Shown piece after piece: positions 1 to 9,237 of a stretch of DNA of 64,000 bases. Source of the stretch: Oscillospiraceae bacterium (GTDB lineage Bacteria > Bacillota > Clostridia > Oscillospirales > Oscillospiraceae); NCBI GenBank assembly GCA_015067495.1, contig SVMI01000001.1, positions 372,001 through 436,000 of the forward strand, given 5' to 3'. The position numbers and the translations under genes are program-made. The notes below the pieces were generated by a model, which saw only the letters and a list, made by a program, of their open reading frames with translations, searched no databases and had not been told where the DNA came from. Each line of letters opens with the position of its first letter. The first letter of the stretch is position 1.

Positions 1-395
1 TGCGCTTCGCTGACGGCACCTTCGCTACCATGGAAGCCAACTACGTCACCACCGGCGGCATGGAAGACATTATGGACATCTACTGCGAAAAGGGTACGAT
101 CCATGTGGATCTGTCCTTCCGCGGCCCTGTTCAGGTCTTCTCTATTCCCGGTCTGGACTACACCATCGAGAAGGCAGAGGTCACCACCGGCTGGTCCAAC
201 GTTGCTGTTGACGAGAAGTATCAGCTGGGCTACTGCGGCGAGATCAACCACTTCGTGGAGTGCGCCATGAACGGCACCGACGCGCAGGTGGGTCTGCGGG
301 GCATCGACGGTCTGGAGGCACTGCGTGTCATCAACCTGATCTACAAGTCTGCCAAGGAAGGCGTTAACGTCAAGAACGATAAACTGGAGGCGTAA
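1..395 (+). CDS. Gfo/Idh/MocA family oxidoreductase, C-terminal part (5' end outside window)
   Basis: Open frame from window start; RFADGTFATMEANYVTTGGMEDIMDIYCEKGTIHVDL...GLEALRVINLIYKSAKEG is typical of the MocA C-terminal domain. Confidence 0.75.
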   Translation, partial: RFADGTFATMEANYVTTGGMEDIMDIYCEKGTIHVDLSFRGPVQVFSIPGLDYTIEKAEVTTGWSNVAVDEKYQLGYCGEINHFVECAMNGTDAQVGLRGIDGLEALRVINLIYKSAKEGVNVKNDKLEA

Positions 396-398
396 GCC

Positions 399-2975
399 AT
401 GAAAAAGGAAATCAAGGACATTCGGATCCCGGTCACGATCGGCGGCGTTACCTTCAAAAACCCGTTCTTCGTGGCGTCCGGTCCGACCACCAAGTCGGTT
501 CGTCAGCTCATTGAGATCGAGCGCACCGGCTGGGCGGCAGCATCCATCAAGCTGAGCATCGATCCCGCACCCTACATCAACCGTAAGCCCCGTTATTCTC
601 TGTTTAAGGATCGCGACGCGCTGGCATTTACTGCTGAAAAGCGTCTGACCTTTGCAGAGGGTCTGCAGCTAATCAAGGATGCCAAGCCCCATCTGCACGA
701 CCTGCTTTTGATGGCGAACATCACTTACGCAGGTGATGCCGGTGTCGAAGGCTGGGTCAACATGGCAAAGAAATTTGAAGAAGCGGGCGCGGATATCATC
801 GAGCTGAATATGTGCTGCCCCAACATGAGCTACAATGTGGAAATGACCTCCGGCGGCGGTTGCTCTGCCAAGAAGCAGACCGGCGCAAGTATGGGTCAGC
901 AGGCTGACGTGGCGGCGGAGATCTGCCGCGCGGTCAAGGCTGCCATCAGCATTCCGCTGTTTGTCAAGCTGACCCCCGAGGGCGGTCAGATCGCCAAGGT
1001 GGCAAAGGCACTGTACGAAGCAGGTGCCGATGCAGTCGGCGGCACGGGCAACCGTCTGGGCATGCCCCCCATCGACATCGACGATCCCGGCAAGGCGTTC
1101 TACCACCTGCAGAAGGAAATTTCCATGGGCTGCCACTGCGGTAAGTGGCTGAAGCCGCTGGCACAGCGGGATACCTATGAGATCCGCAAGGTCTGTGGCA
1201 TGGACGCTCCCATCATGGCAGCCGGCGGCATCACCAACTGGCGGGATGCTGTGGAGATGATCCTCTGCGGCGGCAACCTGTTGGGTGTCTGCGCCGAGAC
1301 CCTGATCTCCGGCTACGACATTTGCAGACCCATGATCGAGGGTCTTGACAAGTACATGCAGGAGCATGGCTACACCGATCTGTCTCAGATGCGCGGTCTG
1401 GTTGTCCCGGAAGTGCGTACTGCCACCGACGTGACCATTTTCGCCGGCTACGCAAAGATCAAGGAGCCGAATCTGTCCGCTCCCTGCAAGTCCGCTTGTC
1501 CGCACCATGTGCCCACGCAGGCGTACATTCAGAAGATCGCCAAGGGCGAGTACCGGGAGGCATTCGACCTGATCACCGGCAAGAACCCCCTGCAGAACAT
1601 CTGCGCGCTGGTGTGCAATCACCCCTGCGAGGATGCCTGCATCCGTTCTACTTACGACAGTCCCGTCAAGATCCGCCAGCTGAAGCGTTTTATCCTCGAC
1701 TACGGCCGCAAGCAGGGCTGGACGCCCGCATGGGCAGCAGCCGAAGCCAACGGACATAAGGTCGCCGTCATCGGTGCCGGCCCTGCAGGTCTTGCCTGCG
1801 CTGCCGAGCTGCGCAAGGGCGGCTACGATGTGACGGTGTTTGAAAAGGAAGCCTTTGCCGGCGGCAAGCTGGCATACGGCATGCCCAACTATGTGCTGGA
1901 CAAGCATGTGCTGGCAGAAGAGGTCGACGCGCTGACCGCGCAGGGCGTGAAGTTTGAATTTAACAAGGCACTGGGCGCTGATTTCACCGTCGAGAGCCTG
2001 AAGCGCAGCGGCTTTGAGGCTGTTTTCGCCGCCATCGGCAACAGCAAGAAGGTCGCATCCACCATCCCCGGTGCGGAAAGCGCAATGGATGCGCTGGAGC
2101 TGCTGAAGAAGATCAACGCCGGCGAAGCTGTGGAAATGGCTGAAAGCGTTGTGGTCGTGGGCAAGGGCTTTGCCGCGATGGATGCTGCACGCAGTGCTGT
2201 CCGTCTGGGCGCAAAGCACGTGACCCTTTTGTGGTCTGCCGCCTACGGCAAGGGCAGCGCAGATCAGGAGACCTTGGCACTGGCACAGGAAGAGGGCGTT
2301 GTGCTGCTGGATAACGCAACCGTTACCGCGATCAACGCTGACGGCGTCGCGCTGGAGCGCGGCGGTGTCGCCATGAACATCCCCTGCCGGCAGGTGGTCA
2401 TCGCAAATGACTACGTGGCAGAGGCGGAAATTCTGGGCGAGGTCGAGACCAAGAACGGCTTTGTCAAGATCACCAACGCACACACCAGCATCGACGGTCT
2501 GTACGCCGGCGGCAATGTGGTGCGCGGCGCAAACGTGATCACCGCCATCGCGGCCGGCAAGAATGCCGCCGCGGTCATCGACAAGGACATCCGCGGTGAA
2601 GGGGCTACCTTGGAGGGCGTTCCTGCCACCAAGACCGTCAACCCCGAGATCGTCCGTCAGAGAACCGGCTACCTGAAGAAGGACAACCATGCTCTGAAGC
2701 TGAATGCCGCAGCGGATGTTCGCAAGAGCGGTTTTGATGCTTACGAGCGGGTCATGACCGAGGAAGAAGCACAGAAGGAAGCATCGCGCTGCCTCAACTG
2801 CGGCTGCGGCGAGGGCTGCCAGCTCTGCAAGACCATCTGCACCGACTTCGCACCTGAGGTCATTGACGCGGATACCATGCACATCCGCAAGGAGGAGTGC
2901 GTGGCGTGCGGCATGTGCTTCAACCGCTGCCCCAACGGCAACATCGAAATGGTAAACCTTGGACATACTGTCTAA
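399..2975 (+). CDS. PreA/PreT-like fusion: DHODH-like domain, Fer4_20/FAD-NAD(P) domain, C-terminal 2x[4Fe-4S] ferredoxin domain
   Basis: 858 aa; VTIGGVTFKNPFFVASGPT (DHODH/DPD-like), CKSACPHHVPTQAYI...CNHPCEDAC, VAVIGAGPAGLACAAELRKGGYDVTVFEK, C-terminal CVACGMCFNRCP. Confidence 0.85.
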   Translation: MKKEIKDIRIPVTIGGVTFKNPFFVASGPTTKSVRQLIEIERTGWAAASIKLSIDPAPYINRKPRYSLFKDRDALAFTAEKRLTFAEGLQLIKDAKPHLHDLLLMANITYAGDAGVEGWVNMAKKFEEAGADIIELNMCCPNMSYNVEMTSGGGCSAKKQTGASMGQQADVAAEICRAVKAAISIPLFVKLTPEGGQIAKVAKALYEAGADAVGGTGNRLGMPPIDIDDPGKAFYHLQKEISMGCHCGKWLKPLAQRDTYEIRKVCGMDAPIMAAGGITNWRDAVEMILCGGNLLGVCAETLISGYDICRPMIEGLDKYMQEHGYTDLSQMRGLVVPEVRTATDVTIFAGYAKIKEPNLSAPCKSACPHHVPTQAYIQKIAKGEYREAFDLITGKNPLQNICALVCNHPCEDACIRSTYDSPVKIRQLKRFILDYGRKQGWTPAWAAAEANGHKVAVIGAGPAGLACAAELRKGGYDVTVFEKEAFAGGKLAYGMPNYVLDKHVLAEEVDALTAQGVKFEFNKALGADFTVESLKRSGFEAVFAAIGNSKKVASTIPGAESAMDALELLKKINAGEAVEMAESVVVVGKGFAAMDAARSAVRLGAKHVTLLWSAAYGKGSADQETLALAQEEGVVLLDNATVTAINADGVALERGGVAMNIPCRQVVIANDYVAEAEILGEVETKNGFVKITNAHTSIDGLYAGGNVVRGANVITAIAAGKNAAAVIDKDIRGEGATLEGVPATKTVNPEIVRQRTGYLKKDNHALKLNAAADVRKSGFDAYERVMTEEEAQKEASRCLNCGCGEGCQLCKTICTDFAPEVIDADTMHIRKEECVACGMCFNRCPNGNIEMVNLGHTV

Positions 2976-2998
2976 TTAAAAATTGGAGGAACAAAATC

Positions 2999-3817
2999 AT
3001 GTACAATGTGAACTTTGATATTTCCGGACAGGTTGCTGTCATCACCGGTGCAGGCGGCGTTATCTGCGGCACTATGGCAAGAGAAATGGCAAAGAAGGGC
3101 GTTAAGATCGCTCTGCTGGATCTGTTCGTGGAGTCCGCTCAGAAGATCGCTGACGAGATCAATGCCAACGGCGGCGAGGCGATCGCTGTGAAGGCAAACG
3201 TCCTCGACCGGGCAAGCCTTGAAGAGGCTCGCGACGTGGTCGTTGCCAAGTTCGGCAAGATCGACATCCTGATCAACGGCGCAGGCGGCAACAAGCCTCA
3301 GGCTACCATTTCCAAGGATCTGGACTTCTTCCATCTGGATCTGGACGCTTTCAAGTGGGTCTTTGACCTGAATGTCACCGGTGCTGTGCTGACCACCATG
3401 GTCTTTGGCGAGCTGCTTGCAAAGCAGGGCTACGGCAATGTCATCAACATCGCTTCCATGTCCAGCTATCACCCCCTGACCAACACCGTCGCTTACTGCG
3501 GCGCAAAGGCTGCTGTCTACAACTTCACCGAGTGGATGGCTACCCACTTCAACCAGAACTACTCCAACAACATCCGCGTCAATGCCATCGCTCCCGGCTT
3601 CCTGCTGACCAATCAGAACCGTTACCTGCTGACCAACGAGGACGGCTCTGCAACACCTCGCGGTGAGCGCGTTCTGGCAAAGACCCCCATGGGTCGTTAC
3701 GGCGATCCCGTGGAGATGTGCGGTCCTGTGATCTTCCTTTGCTCTGAGGCTGCTTCCTTCGTCAACGGCGCAGTTCTGCCCGTGGACGGCGGTTTCGCAA
3801 GCTACTGGGGCGTATAA
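2999..3817 (+). CDS. SDR family NAD(P)-dependent oxidoreductase (D-mannonate oxidoreductase-like)
   Basis: Rossmann motif VAVITGAGGVICGTMA, NGAGG, YCGAKAAV; RBS ggagg upstream of ATG at 2999. Confidence 0.85.
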   Translation: MYNVNFDISGQVAVITGAGGVICGTMAREMAKKGVKIALLDLFVESAQKIADEINANGGEAIAVKANVLDRASLEEARDVVVAKFGKIDILINGAGGNKPQATISKDLDFFHLDLDAFKWVFDLNVTGAVLTTMVFGELLAKQGYGNVINIASMSSYHPLTNTVAYCGAKAAVYNFTEWMATHFNQNYSNNIRVNAIAPGFLLTNQNRYLLTNEDGSATPRGERVLAKTPMGRYGDPVEMCGPVIFLCSEAASFVNGAVLPVDGGFASYWGV

Positions 3818-3835
3818 GTTTGGAGGGTATAGGAT

Positions 3836-4933
3836 ATGGCAATGCAGTATCATCACGTAAATTATGAGAAGCTGGAACGCTTCTGCATCGAGTCCTTCAA
3901 GGGCTACGGCTTCAATGAAGAAGAAGCAAAGCAGATCACCGCAGTTCTCTTGGAGGCTGACCTGAGCGGCATCGAATCTCACGGTGTGCAGCGTATGATC
4001 CGCTACCACAAGGAGATCACCGGCGGCATGGTCAAGATCGATGCCAAGCCCGAGGTGGTTTTCGAGACACCGCTGTCCGCTGTTATTGAGGGCAACGACG
4101 CCATGGGTCAGACCCTAGGCGTGCAGGCAATGCAGATGGCGATCGATAAGGCAAAGAAGTCCGGCTTCGGTATGGTCACCGTCCGCAACTCCAATCACTA
4201 CGGTGTTGCCGGTTACTACTCCAGAATGGCAGCGGCGGAAGGTCTGATCGGTATGTCCATGACCAACACGGAAGCCATCATGGTTCCCACCTTCGGCAAG
4301 CAGGCAATGCTGGGTACCAACCCCATCGCCTTTGCAATGCCCGCCGATCCCGTTCCCTACTCCTTCGACGCTGCTACCACTGTTGTCCCCAGAGGCAAGC
4401 TGGAGGTTTACGTCAAGCGCGGCAACGGTCTGCCCTTGGGCTGGGCTGTTGACGAAGAAGGCAAGGACAGCGAGGATGCTGACCGCGTGCTGAAGAACAT
4501 CATCGCCAAGACCGGCGGCGGCATTCTGCCTCTGGGCGGCTCCGGCGAGATGACCTCCGGCTACAAGGGCTACGGCTTTGCAATGCTGTGCGAGATCTGC
4601 ACCGCAATTCTCTCCGGCGGCACTACCTCCAATTACATCTACAAGACTCCCGGTCGCTCCAACATCGCACAGTGCTTCATCGCGCTGGACTACGGCATGT
4701 TCGGCGACAAGAAGGCGATCGAGGCAAGCCTTTCCAAGTACCTGCAGGAGGTTCGCGACTCTGCCAAGGCTGACGGCGAGGAGCGTATCTTCATCCACGG
4801 CGAGAAGGAATACGAGGCACGCGCCCGTGTCCTGAGCGACGGCGTTTCCCTGAACGACAAGACCTACGAGGAAATGAAGATGATCGGTGAGTATACCGGC
4901 GCATCCGCATTCCTGCCCGAATATCTGGATTAA
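3836..4933 (+). CDS. Ldh family oxidoreductase (malate/lactate/ureidoglycolate dehydrogenase type)
   Basis: 365 aa; GIESHGVQRM..., VTVRNSNHYGVAGYYSRMA, GTNPIAFAMP motifs. Confidence 0.85.
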   Translation: MAMQYHHVNYEKLERFCIESFKGYGFNEEEAKQITAVLLEADLSGIESHGVQRMIRYHKEITGGMVKIDAKPEVVFETPLSAVIEGNDAMGQTLGVQAMQMAIDKAKKSGFGMVTVRNSNHYGVAGYYSRMAAAEGLIGMSMTNTEAIMVPTFGKQAMLGTNPIAFAMPADPVPYSFDAATTVVPRGKLEVYVKRGNGLPLGWAVDEEGKDSEDADRVLKNIIAKTGGGILPLGGSGEMTSGYKGYGFAMLCEICTAILSGGTTSNYIYKTPGRSNIAQCFIALDYGMFGDKKAIEASLSKYLQEVRDSAKADGEERIFIHGEKEYEARARVLSDGVSLNDKTYEEMKMIGEYTGASAFLPEYLD

Positions 4934-4946
4934 GGAGAACTGAACT

Positions 4947-6119
4947 ATGGATTACGCAAAGGAATCCCTGAGACTCCACGGCGAGTGGAAGGGTAAGATC
5001 GAAGTTGTGGCAACTGTGCCTGTCAAGACCAAGGAAGACCTTTCTCTGGCTTACACCCCCGGCGTTGCACAGCCCTGTCTGGAGATCCAGAAGGATGTGA
5101 ACAAGTCCTATGACCTGACCCGCCGTCACAACATCTGCGCTGTCGTTACCGACGGCACGGCTGTTCTGGGTCTGGGCGACATCGGCCCTGAGGCAGGCAT
5201 GCCCGTTATGGAAGGCAAGTGCGTTCTTTTCAAGGCCTTCGGCGATGTGGACGCCTTCCCTCTGTGTGTGAAGTCTAAGGACGTTGATGAGATCGTCAAC
5301 ACCATTTACATGATTTCCGGCTCTTTCGGCGGCGTGAATCTGGAGGATATCTCCGCGCCCCGCTGCTTCGAGATCGAGCGCAAGCTGAAGGAAAAGTGCG
5401 ACATTCCCATCTTCCACGATGACCAGCACGGCACTGCCATCGTTACGCTGGCAGGTCTTCTGAACGCCCTGAAGGTCGTTGGCAAGAAGAAGGAAGAGGT
5501 GAAGATCGTCACCTCCGGCGCAGGTGCAGCCGCCATTTCCATCGTCAAGCTGCTGCTGAGTGCCGGCTTCAAGAACGTCATCATGACCGACCGCTCCGGC
5601 GCGATCTATGCTGGTCGTGAGGGTCTGAACTGGATCAAGGAAGAGATGGCTCAGGTCACCAACCTTGAGAAGAAGGCAGGAAAGCTCGCTGACGTGATCG
5701 TGGGTGCAGACGTGTTCATCGGTGTTTCCGCACCCGGCACGCTGACCACCGAGATGGTCAAGACCATGGCTAAGGATGCCATCGTCTTTGCCTGCGCCAA
5801 CCCCACTCCCGAGATCTTCCCCGACGATGCCAAGGCAGGCGGCGCAGCGGTGGTTTCCACCGGTCGCTCCGACTACCCCAACCAGGTCAACAACGTTCTG
5901 GCGTTCCCCGGCATCTTCCGCGGTACGTTCGACGTTCGTGCTTCCGACATCAACGAGGAGATGAAGATGGCTGCTGCCATGGCGATCGCCAACCTGATCT
6001 CCGACGAGGAGCTGAACGCGGATTACATCATCCCCGCCGCATTTGACGAGCGCGTTGGTCCTGCAGTTGCAAAGGCAGTTGCAGAGGCAGCCCGTGCTTC
6101 CGGCGTGGCAAGAATCTGA
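4947..6119 (+). CDS. NAD(P)-dependent malic enzyme
   Basis: 390 aa; YTPGVAQPCLEI, VTDGTAVLGLGDIGPEAGMPVMEGK, FHDDQHGTAIVTLAGL. Confidence 0.93.
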   Translation: MDYAKESLRLHGEWKGKIEVVATVPVKTKEDLSLAYTPGVAQPCLEIQKDVNKSYDLTRRHNICAVVTDGTAVLGLGDIGPEAGMPVMEGKCVLFKAFGDVDAFPLCVKSKDVDEIVNTIYMISGSFGGVNLEDISAPRCFEIERKLKEKCDIPIFHDDQHGTAIVTLAGLLNALKVVGKKKEEVKIVTSGAGAAAISIVKLLLSAGFKNVIMTDRSGAIYAGREGLNWIKEEMAQVTNLEKKAGKLADVIVGADVFIGVSAPGTLTTEMVKTMAKDAIVFACANPTPEIFPDDAKAGGAAVVSTGRSDYPNQVNNVLAFPGIFRGTFDVRASDINEEMKMAAAMAIANLISDEELNADYIIPAAFDERVGPAVAKAVAEAARASGVARI

Positions 6120-6126
6120 TAAAAAT

Positions 6127-6165
6127 GACAAAGGGCGTGCTGCATTGCAGCACGCCCTTTATCGT
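6127..6165 (+). terminator. Rho-independent terminator
   Basis: aaagggcgtgctgcattgcagcacgcccttt hairpin after malic enzyme; convergent with the 6159 CDS. Confidence 0.8.
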
Positions 6166-6434
6166 ATTTTTGGTTTTAGCGCATCTTCGATTGGAGGTAA
6201 TAAGTCCATATCCAACACCCGCTGCAGCAGCGCTTTGGTCAAAAATTCCTTGGAGACAAAAGTATCCTCGTCGGGAGTGCCGGGGACAAATGCATTGCAA
6301 GCTGCGGTGTGCGGGCGCTTATGCTTTGCGGTAGGGTTGGTACAATGACCGCAGTATACCCGGAGGATCCGCTGACTGTCAAGGGTGTAATGCTGGCGGT
6401 AGTATTTGCATTGTTGACAGCATATTTTTTCCAT
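6159..6434 (-). CDS. small Cys-rich hypothetical protein (91 aa)
   Basis: MEKICCQQCKYYRQHYTLDSQRILRVYCGHCTNPTAKHKRPHTAACNAF...; divergent from the XRE regulator. Confidence 0.6.
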   Translation of the reverse strand: MEKICCQQCKYYRQHYTLDSQRILRVYCGHCTNPTAKHKRPHTAACNAFVPGTPDEDTFVSKEFLTKALLQRVLDMDLLPPIEDALKPKIR

Positions 6435-6488
6435 TTTTATCACCTCAATCCATAATTTAACAGCATATTTGCTCATTGTCAATACAGC

Positions 6489-6510
6489 ATTTATACTGTA
6501 AAGTATAAAT
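6489..6510. promoter_or_regulatory. 22-bp palindrome, candidate XRE operator
   Basis: ATTTATACT-GTAA-AGTATAAAT, 20 bp upstream of the HTH gene in a divergent intergenic region. Confidence 0.5.
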
Positions 6511-6530
6511 TGTAAGACTGCACAAAAAGG

Positions 6531-6749
6531 ATGAAAGCAAATATGCTGTATATTGAACGAATTAGGCAATTTAGACAAAACAATAACATTACGCAGAAGC
6601 AGGTTGCCGATCTGCTTGGTATTTCCCAGCAGCAGTATTTTAAGTACGAGAAGGGTGTCAATGAATTACCGATTCGATACCTTCTTGTAATTTGCAAGGC
6701 GTATGGCATTTCGGCAGACTGGTTGTTGGGGTTGAAGGACGAACAGTAA
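6531..6749 (+). CDS. XRE-family helix-turn-helix regulator
   Basis: 72 aa; IRQFRQNNNITQKQVADLLGISQQQYFKYEKGVNELPIRYLLVICKAYGISADWLLGL. Confidence 0.9.
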   Translation: MKANMLYIERIRQFRQNNNITQKQVADLLGISQQQYFKYEKGVNELPIRYLLVICKAYGISADWLLGLKDEQ

Positions 6750-6752
6750 AAG

Positions 6753-6885
6753 ACCCCCTTGTGTAAAGGGGGCTGGCAAAAATCTTTGATTTTTGACTGA
6801 GAGGGCAAAAGAATTGGAAGATGTAAACCCTCTCCGTCCGGAATCAAAGATTCCGTCCACCTCTCCCAAAGGGAGAGGCAAGAGT
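6753..6885. repeat. Intergenic multi-hairpin repeat element
   Basis: Serial hairpins cccccttgtgtaaaggggg; aaaaatctttgattttt; ggaatcaaagattcc; cctctcccaaagggagagg; no coding signal. Confidence 0.55.
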
Positions 6886-6899
6886 ATGGTGTTTGTTAC

Positions 6900-6928
6900 T
6901 TGACAAATGGCTGATTTTTCGTTATAAT
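6900..6928 (+). promoter_or_regulatory. sigma70-type promoter
   Basis: TTGACA (6900-6905), 17-bp spacer, TATAAT (6923-6928). Confidence 0.8.
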
Positions 6929-6942
6929 GTCCACAATTTCAT

Positions 6943-6984
6943 AGGACAGTTCGTAACCATCCTGTCGGTAAACAAAACTAGGAA
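6943..6984 (+). ncRNA. preQ1-I-type riboswitch aptamer upstream of queT-like gene
   Basis: aggacagttcgtaaccatcctgtcggtaaacaaaactagg: GACAG/CTGTC stem plus A-rich tail AACAAAACUAGG, resembling known preQ1-I aptamers; starts about 15 nt after the -10 box. Confidence 0.75.
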
Positions 6985-6988
6985 TCGG

Positions 6989-7013
6989 ATGGGCGCTTTG
7001 CGCTCATTTTTTG
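6989..7013 (+). terminator. Riboswitch expression-platform terminator
   Basis: atgggcgctttgcgctcatttttt stem plus U-tract between aptamer and ATG. Confidence 0.7.
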
Positions 7014-7056
7014 TTGACGGGTGCGGACTGCATCCGTTTTTATTTTGGAGCAAAGA

Positions 7057-7566
7057 ATGAACAAAAAGACCCGTTATCTTGTTCACAGTGCCATCATTGC
7101 GGCGCTGTATGTGGTGCTGACCCACCTGCAAAATATCCTGCTGCCCGGCTCGGCTACTTGGGCGGTGCAATTCCGCGTGTCGGAAGCACTGTGCGTGCTG
7201 GCGCTGTTTACACCGGCGGCGATCCCGGGATTGTCGCTGGGCTGCCTGCTGTTTAATATTACCTACGCGCAGGCACTGCCGCTGGATTTTCTGCTTGGCA
7301 CGCTGGCGACGACGCTGACCGCTGCGTTCATGTGGAAGACCCGGGATCTGACAGTCAAGGGTTATCCTCTGTTTGCCCTTTTCATGCCGGCACTTTGGAA
7401 CGCGCTGCTGGTGGGCTGGGAATTGTCCGTTTACATCGGCGGCGGATTTCTCATCAATGCCGCGCTGGTGGCGGTGGGGGAGCTGGGGGTGCTGTTCACC
7501 CTTGGAACGGCACTTTTTTACGGAATGAAGCTGCGCCGGCTGGATGCGCGGTTATTCGGAAAATGA
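7057..7566 (+). CDS. queT: QueT-family queuosine precursor transporter
   Basis: About 169 aa polytopic; YLVHSAIIAALYVVLTHLQNILLPGSATWAVQFRVSEALCVLALFTPAAIPGLSLGCLLFN; preQ1-type riboswitch upstream. Confidence 0.85.
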   Translation: MNKKTRYLVHSAIIAALYVVLTHLQNILLPGSATWAVQFRVSEALCVLALFTPAAIPGLSLGCLLFNITYAQALPLDFLLGTLATTLTAAFMWKTRDLTVKGYPLFALFMPALWNALLVGWELSVYIGGGFLINAALVAVGELGVLFTLGTALFYGMKLRRLDARLFGK

Positions 7567-9237
7567 CAACAATTTGGAAATCGGGAGCATTTCGGCATCA
7601 CTGAGCTTGCAGACCTTGCGGTCATAGCTGAGGATGCCGTTTGTTTCGTCCTCGATGTCGGAAACTTGGGTGTAGACCGCGGCGCACAGACCGGCTTTGA
7701 CCGCGGGAACAATCTGCTCCCGGTAGAGGGCGGCGACGGCTGCGGCATATTCGGCGGCGTCGGCGTATTTACCGTAGCCGTAGGTTTGCTCGGTGTTGAA
7801 GACATGACCTGCGGGCTTGTAGGAGTAGCCGCCAAATTCCGACAGCACCAGCGGCTTGCGACCCGCCTTCAGCTTGACCTTGCGGAAGTAGACGTGGCGG
7901 CTGTCCACATCGGTCTTTTTGCGGCGAAACCAGCCGGAGGTGGAATCGATGAAGCGGGTGTCGTCCAGCTTGCGCAGCTGTTCGTAGACGGCGTCGCTGT
8001 CAAACTGACCCCATGCTTCGTTGAAGATCGTCCAGCAGCAGATGCTGGGGTGGTTTTTCAGCTGGTTGACGGTCAGTGCCATCTGCCGCAGAAATTCCTG
8101 ACGGGTCTTTTTGTCCCGGTGGAGATTTCTGTCCGGGAGTTTTTGCAGACCGATGGTAGGCAAAGCGGTGTCCCGCAGGAAGCTGTAATCGCCGTTGTTG
8201 ACCATGTCCTGAAAGACCACCATGCCCAGCTTGTCGCATTGGTAATAAAATTCCTCCGGCTCGACCTTGATGTGCTTGCGCAGCATGTTGAAGCCGAGCT
8301 TTTTCATGGCGAGGATGTCCTCCCGGTAGCATTCCGGCGCGGCGGGGGTGAACAGACCGTCGGGCCAGTAGCCCTGATCCAGCAGTCCGTGGAAGAAATA
8401 GGGCTTGCCGTTGAGGCACAGCCGCGGATAGCCGCTGACTTCTTTGATCTCAAGAGAGCGGATGGCAAAGTAGGAATCCACCCGGTCGTGAGCGGTTTCG
8501 ATGGTGAAATCGTAGAGGAAGGGGTCGTCGGGAGACCAGAGGTGGGGATCTTCGGGAGAGATGACCACCTGACCGTCCACCAGCTCGAAAGAGCCGAGAC
8601 CTTGGGCGGTAACTGTGCCGGAAAGCTTCGGAGAAATGGAGATTTTAACGGAAAAACCGCGGTTTTCAATGTGGATAGCTTCGATATATTCGCTGGGAAC
8701 GCTTTCCAGCCACACGGTCTGCCAGATGCCGGAGACCGGCGTGTACCACATGCCGCCCCGCTTTTCCGGCAGCACCTGCTTGCCGTAGGGCTGGGAGAGG
8801 TCGCGCAGATCGTCGATGACACGCACTTCCAGAAGATTCTCCTCCTGCAGCACGTCGGTGATGTCCACAGTAAAGGCATGGTAGCCGCCAACGTGGTGAC
8901 AGAGGTGGGTTTGGTTTACATAAATATCGCAAATTTGATCTACTGCGCCGAAGTGCAGCAACACGCGATCTTTCTGAAAACCTGCCGGCAGACGGAAATA
9001 TCTGCGGTAAAAGAAGGGTTCGCCCTCGTTAAAATGCCCGGAAATGCCGGAAAGCAGGCTCTCGGGACAGAAGGGAACACGGATGTTGTGGATTTCTCCG
9101 GCGGCTTCCAGCTCCCATGTGCCGTTTAGGTTTACATAACTATTGCGGCGCATTTGGGGGCGGGGATAGACATCCCACGGCTGGGTATTGGCGTGCAGGA
9201 GGGCTTCGCCCTGAAGGGTGGTAAGTTGGACAGGCAT
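7552..9237 (-). CDS. Glycoside hydrolase family 2 (beta-galactosidase/beta-glucuronidase-like)
   Basis: RRNSYVNLNGTWELEAAGEIHNIRVPFCPES, YVNQTHLCHHVGGYHAFTVDITDVL, NHPSICCWTIFNEAWGQFD, LVLSEFGGYSYK. Confidence 0.9.
   Translation of the reverse strand: MPVQLTTLQGEALLHANTQPWDVYPRPQMRRNSYVNLNGTWELEAAGEIHNIRVPFCPESLLSGISGHFNEGEPFFYRRYFRLPAGFQKDRVLLHFGAVDQICDIYVNQTHLCHHVGGYHAFTVDITDVLQEENLLEVRVIDDLRDLSQPYGKQVLPEKRGGMWYTPVSGIWQTVWLESVPSEYIEAIHIENRGFSVKISISPKLSGTVTAQGLGSFELVDGQVVISPEDPHLWSPDDPFLYDFTIETAHDRVDSYFAIRSLEIKEVSGYPRLCLNGKPYFFHGLLDQGYWPDGLFTPAAPECYREDILAMKKLGFNMLRKHIKVEPEEFYYQCDKLGMVVFQDMVNNGDYSFLRDTALPTIGLQKLPDRNLHRDKKTRQEFLRQMALTVNQLKNHPSICCWTIFNEAWGQFDSDAVYEQLRKLDDTRFIDSTSGWFRRKKTDVDSRHVYFRKVKLKAGRKPLVLSEFGGYSYKPAGHVFNTEQTYGYGKYADAAEYAAAVAALYREQIVPAVKAGLCAAVYTQVSDIEDETNGILSYDRKVCKLSDAEMLPISKLLSFSE

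Noticed and set aside
669-2966. 765-aa minus-strand ORF
   Set aside because: Antisense to the strongly supported PreA/PreT-like fusion; composition-driven open frame without recognisable domains.
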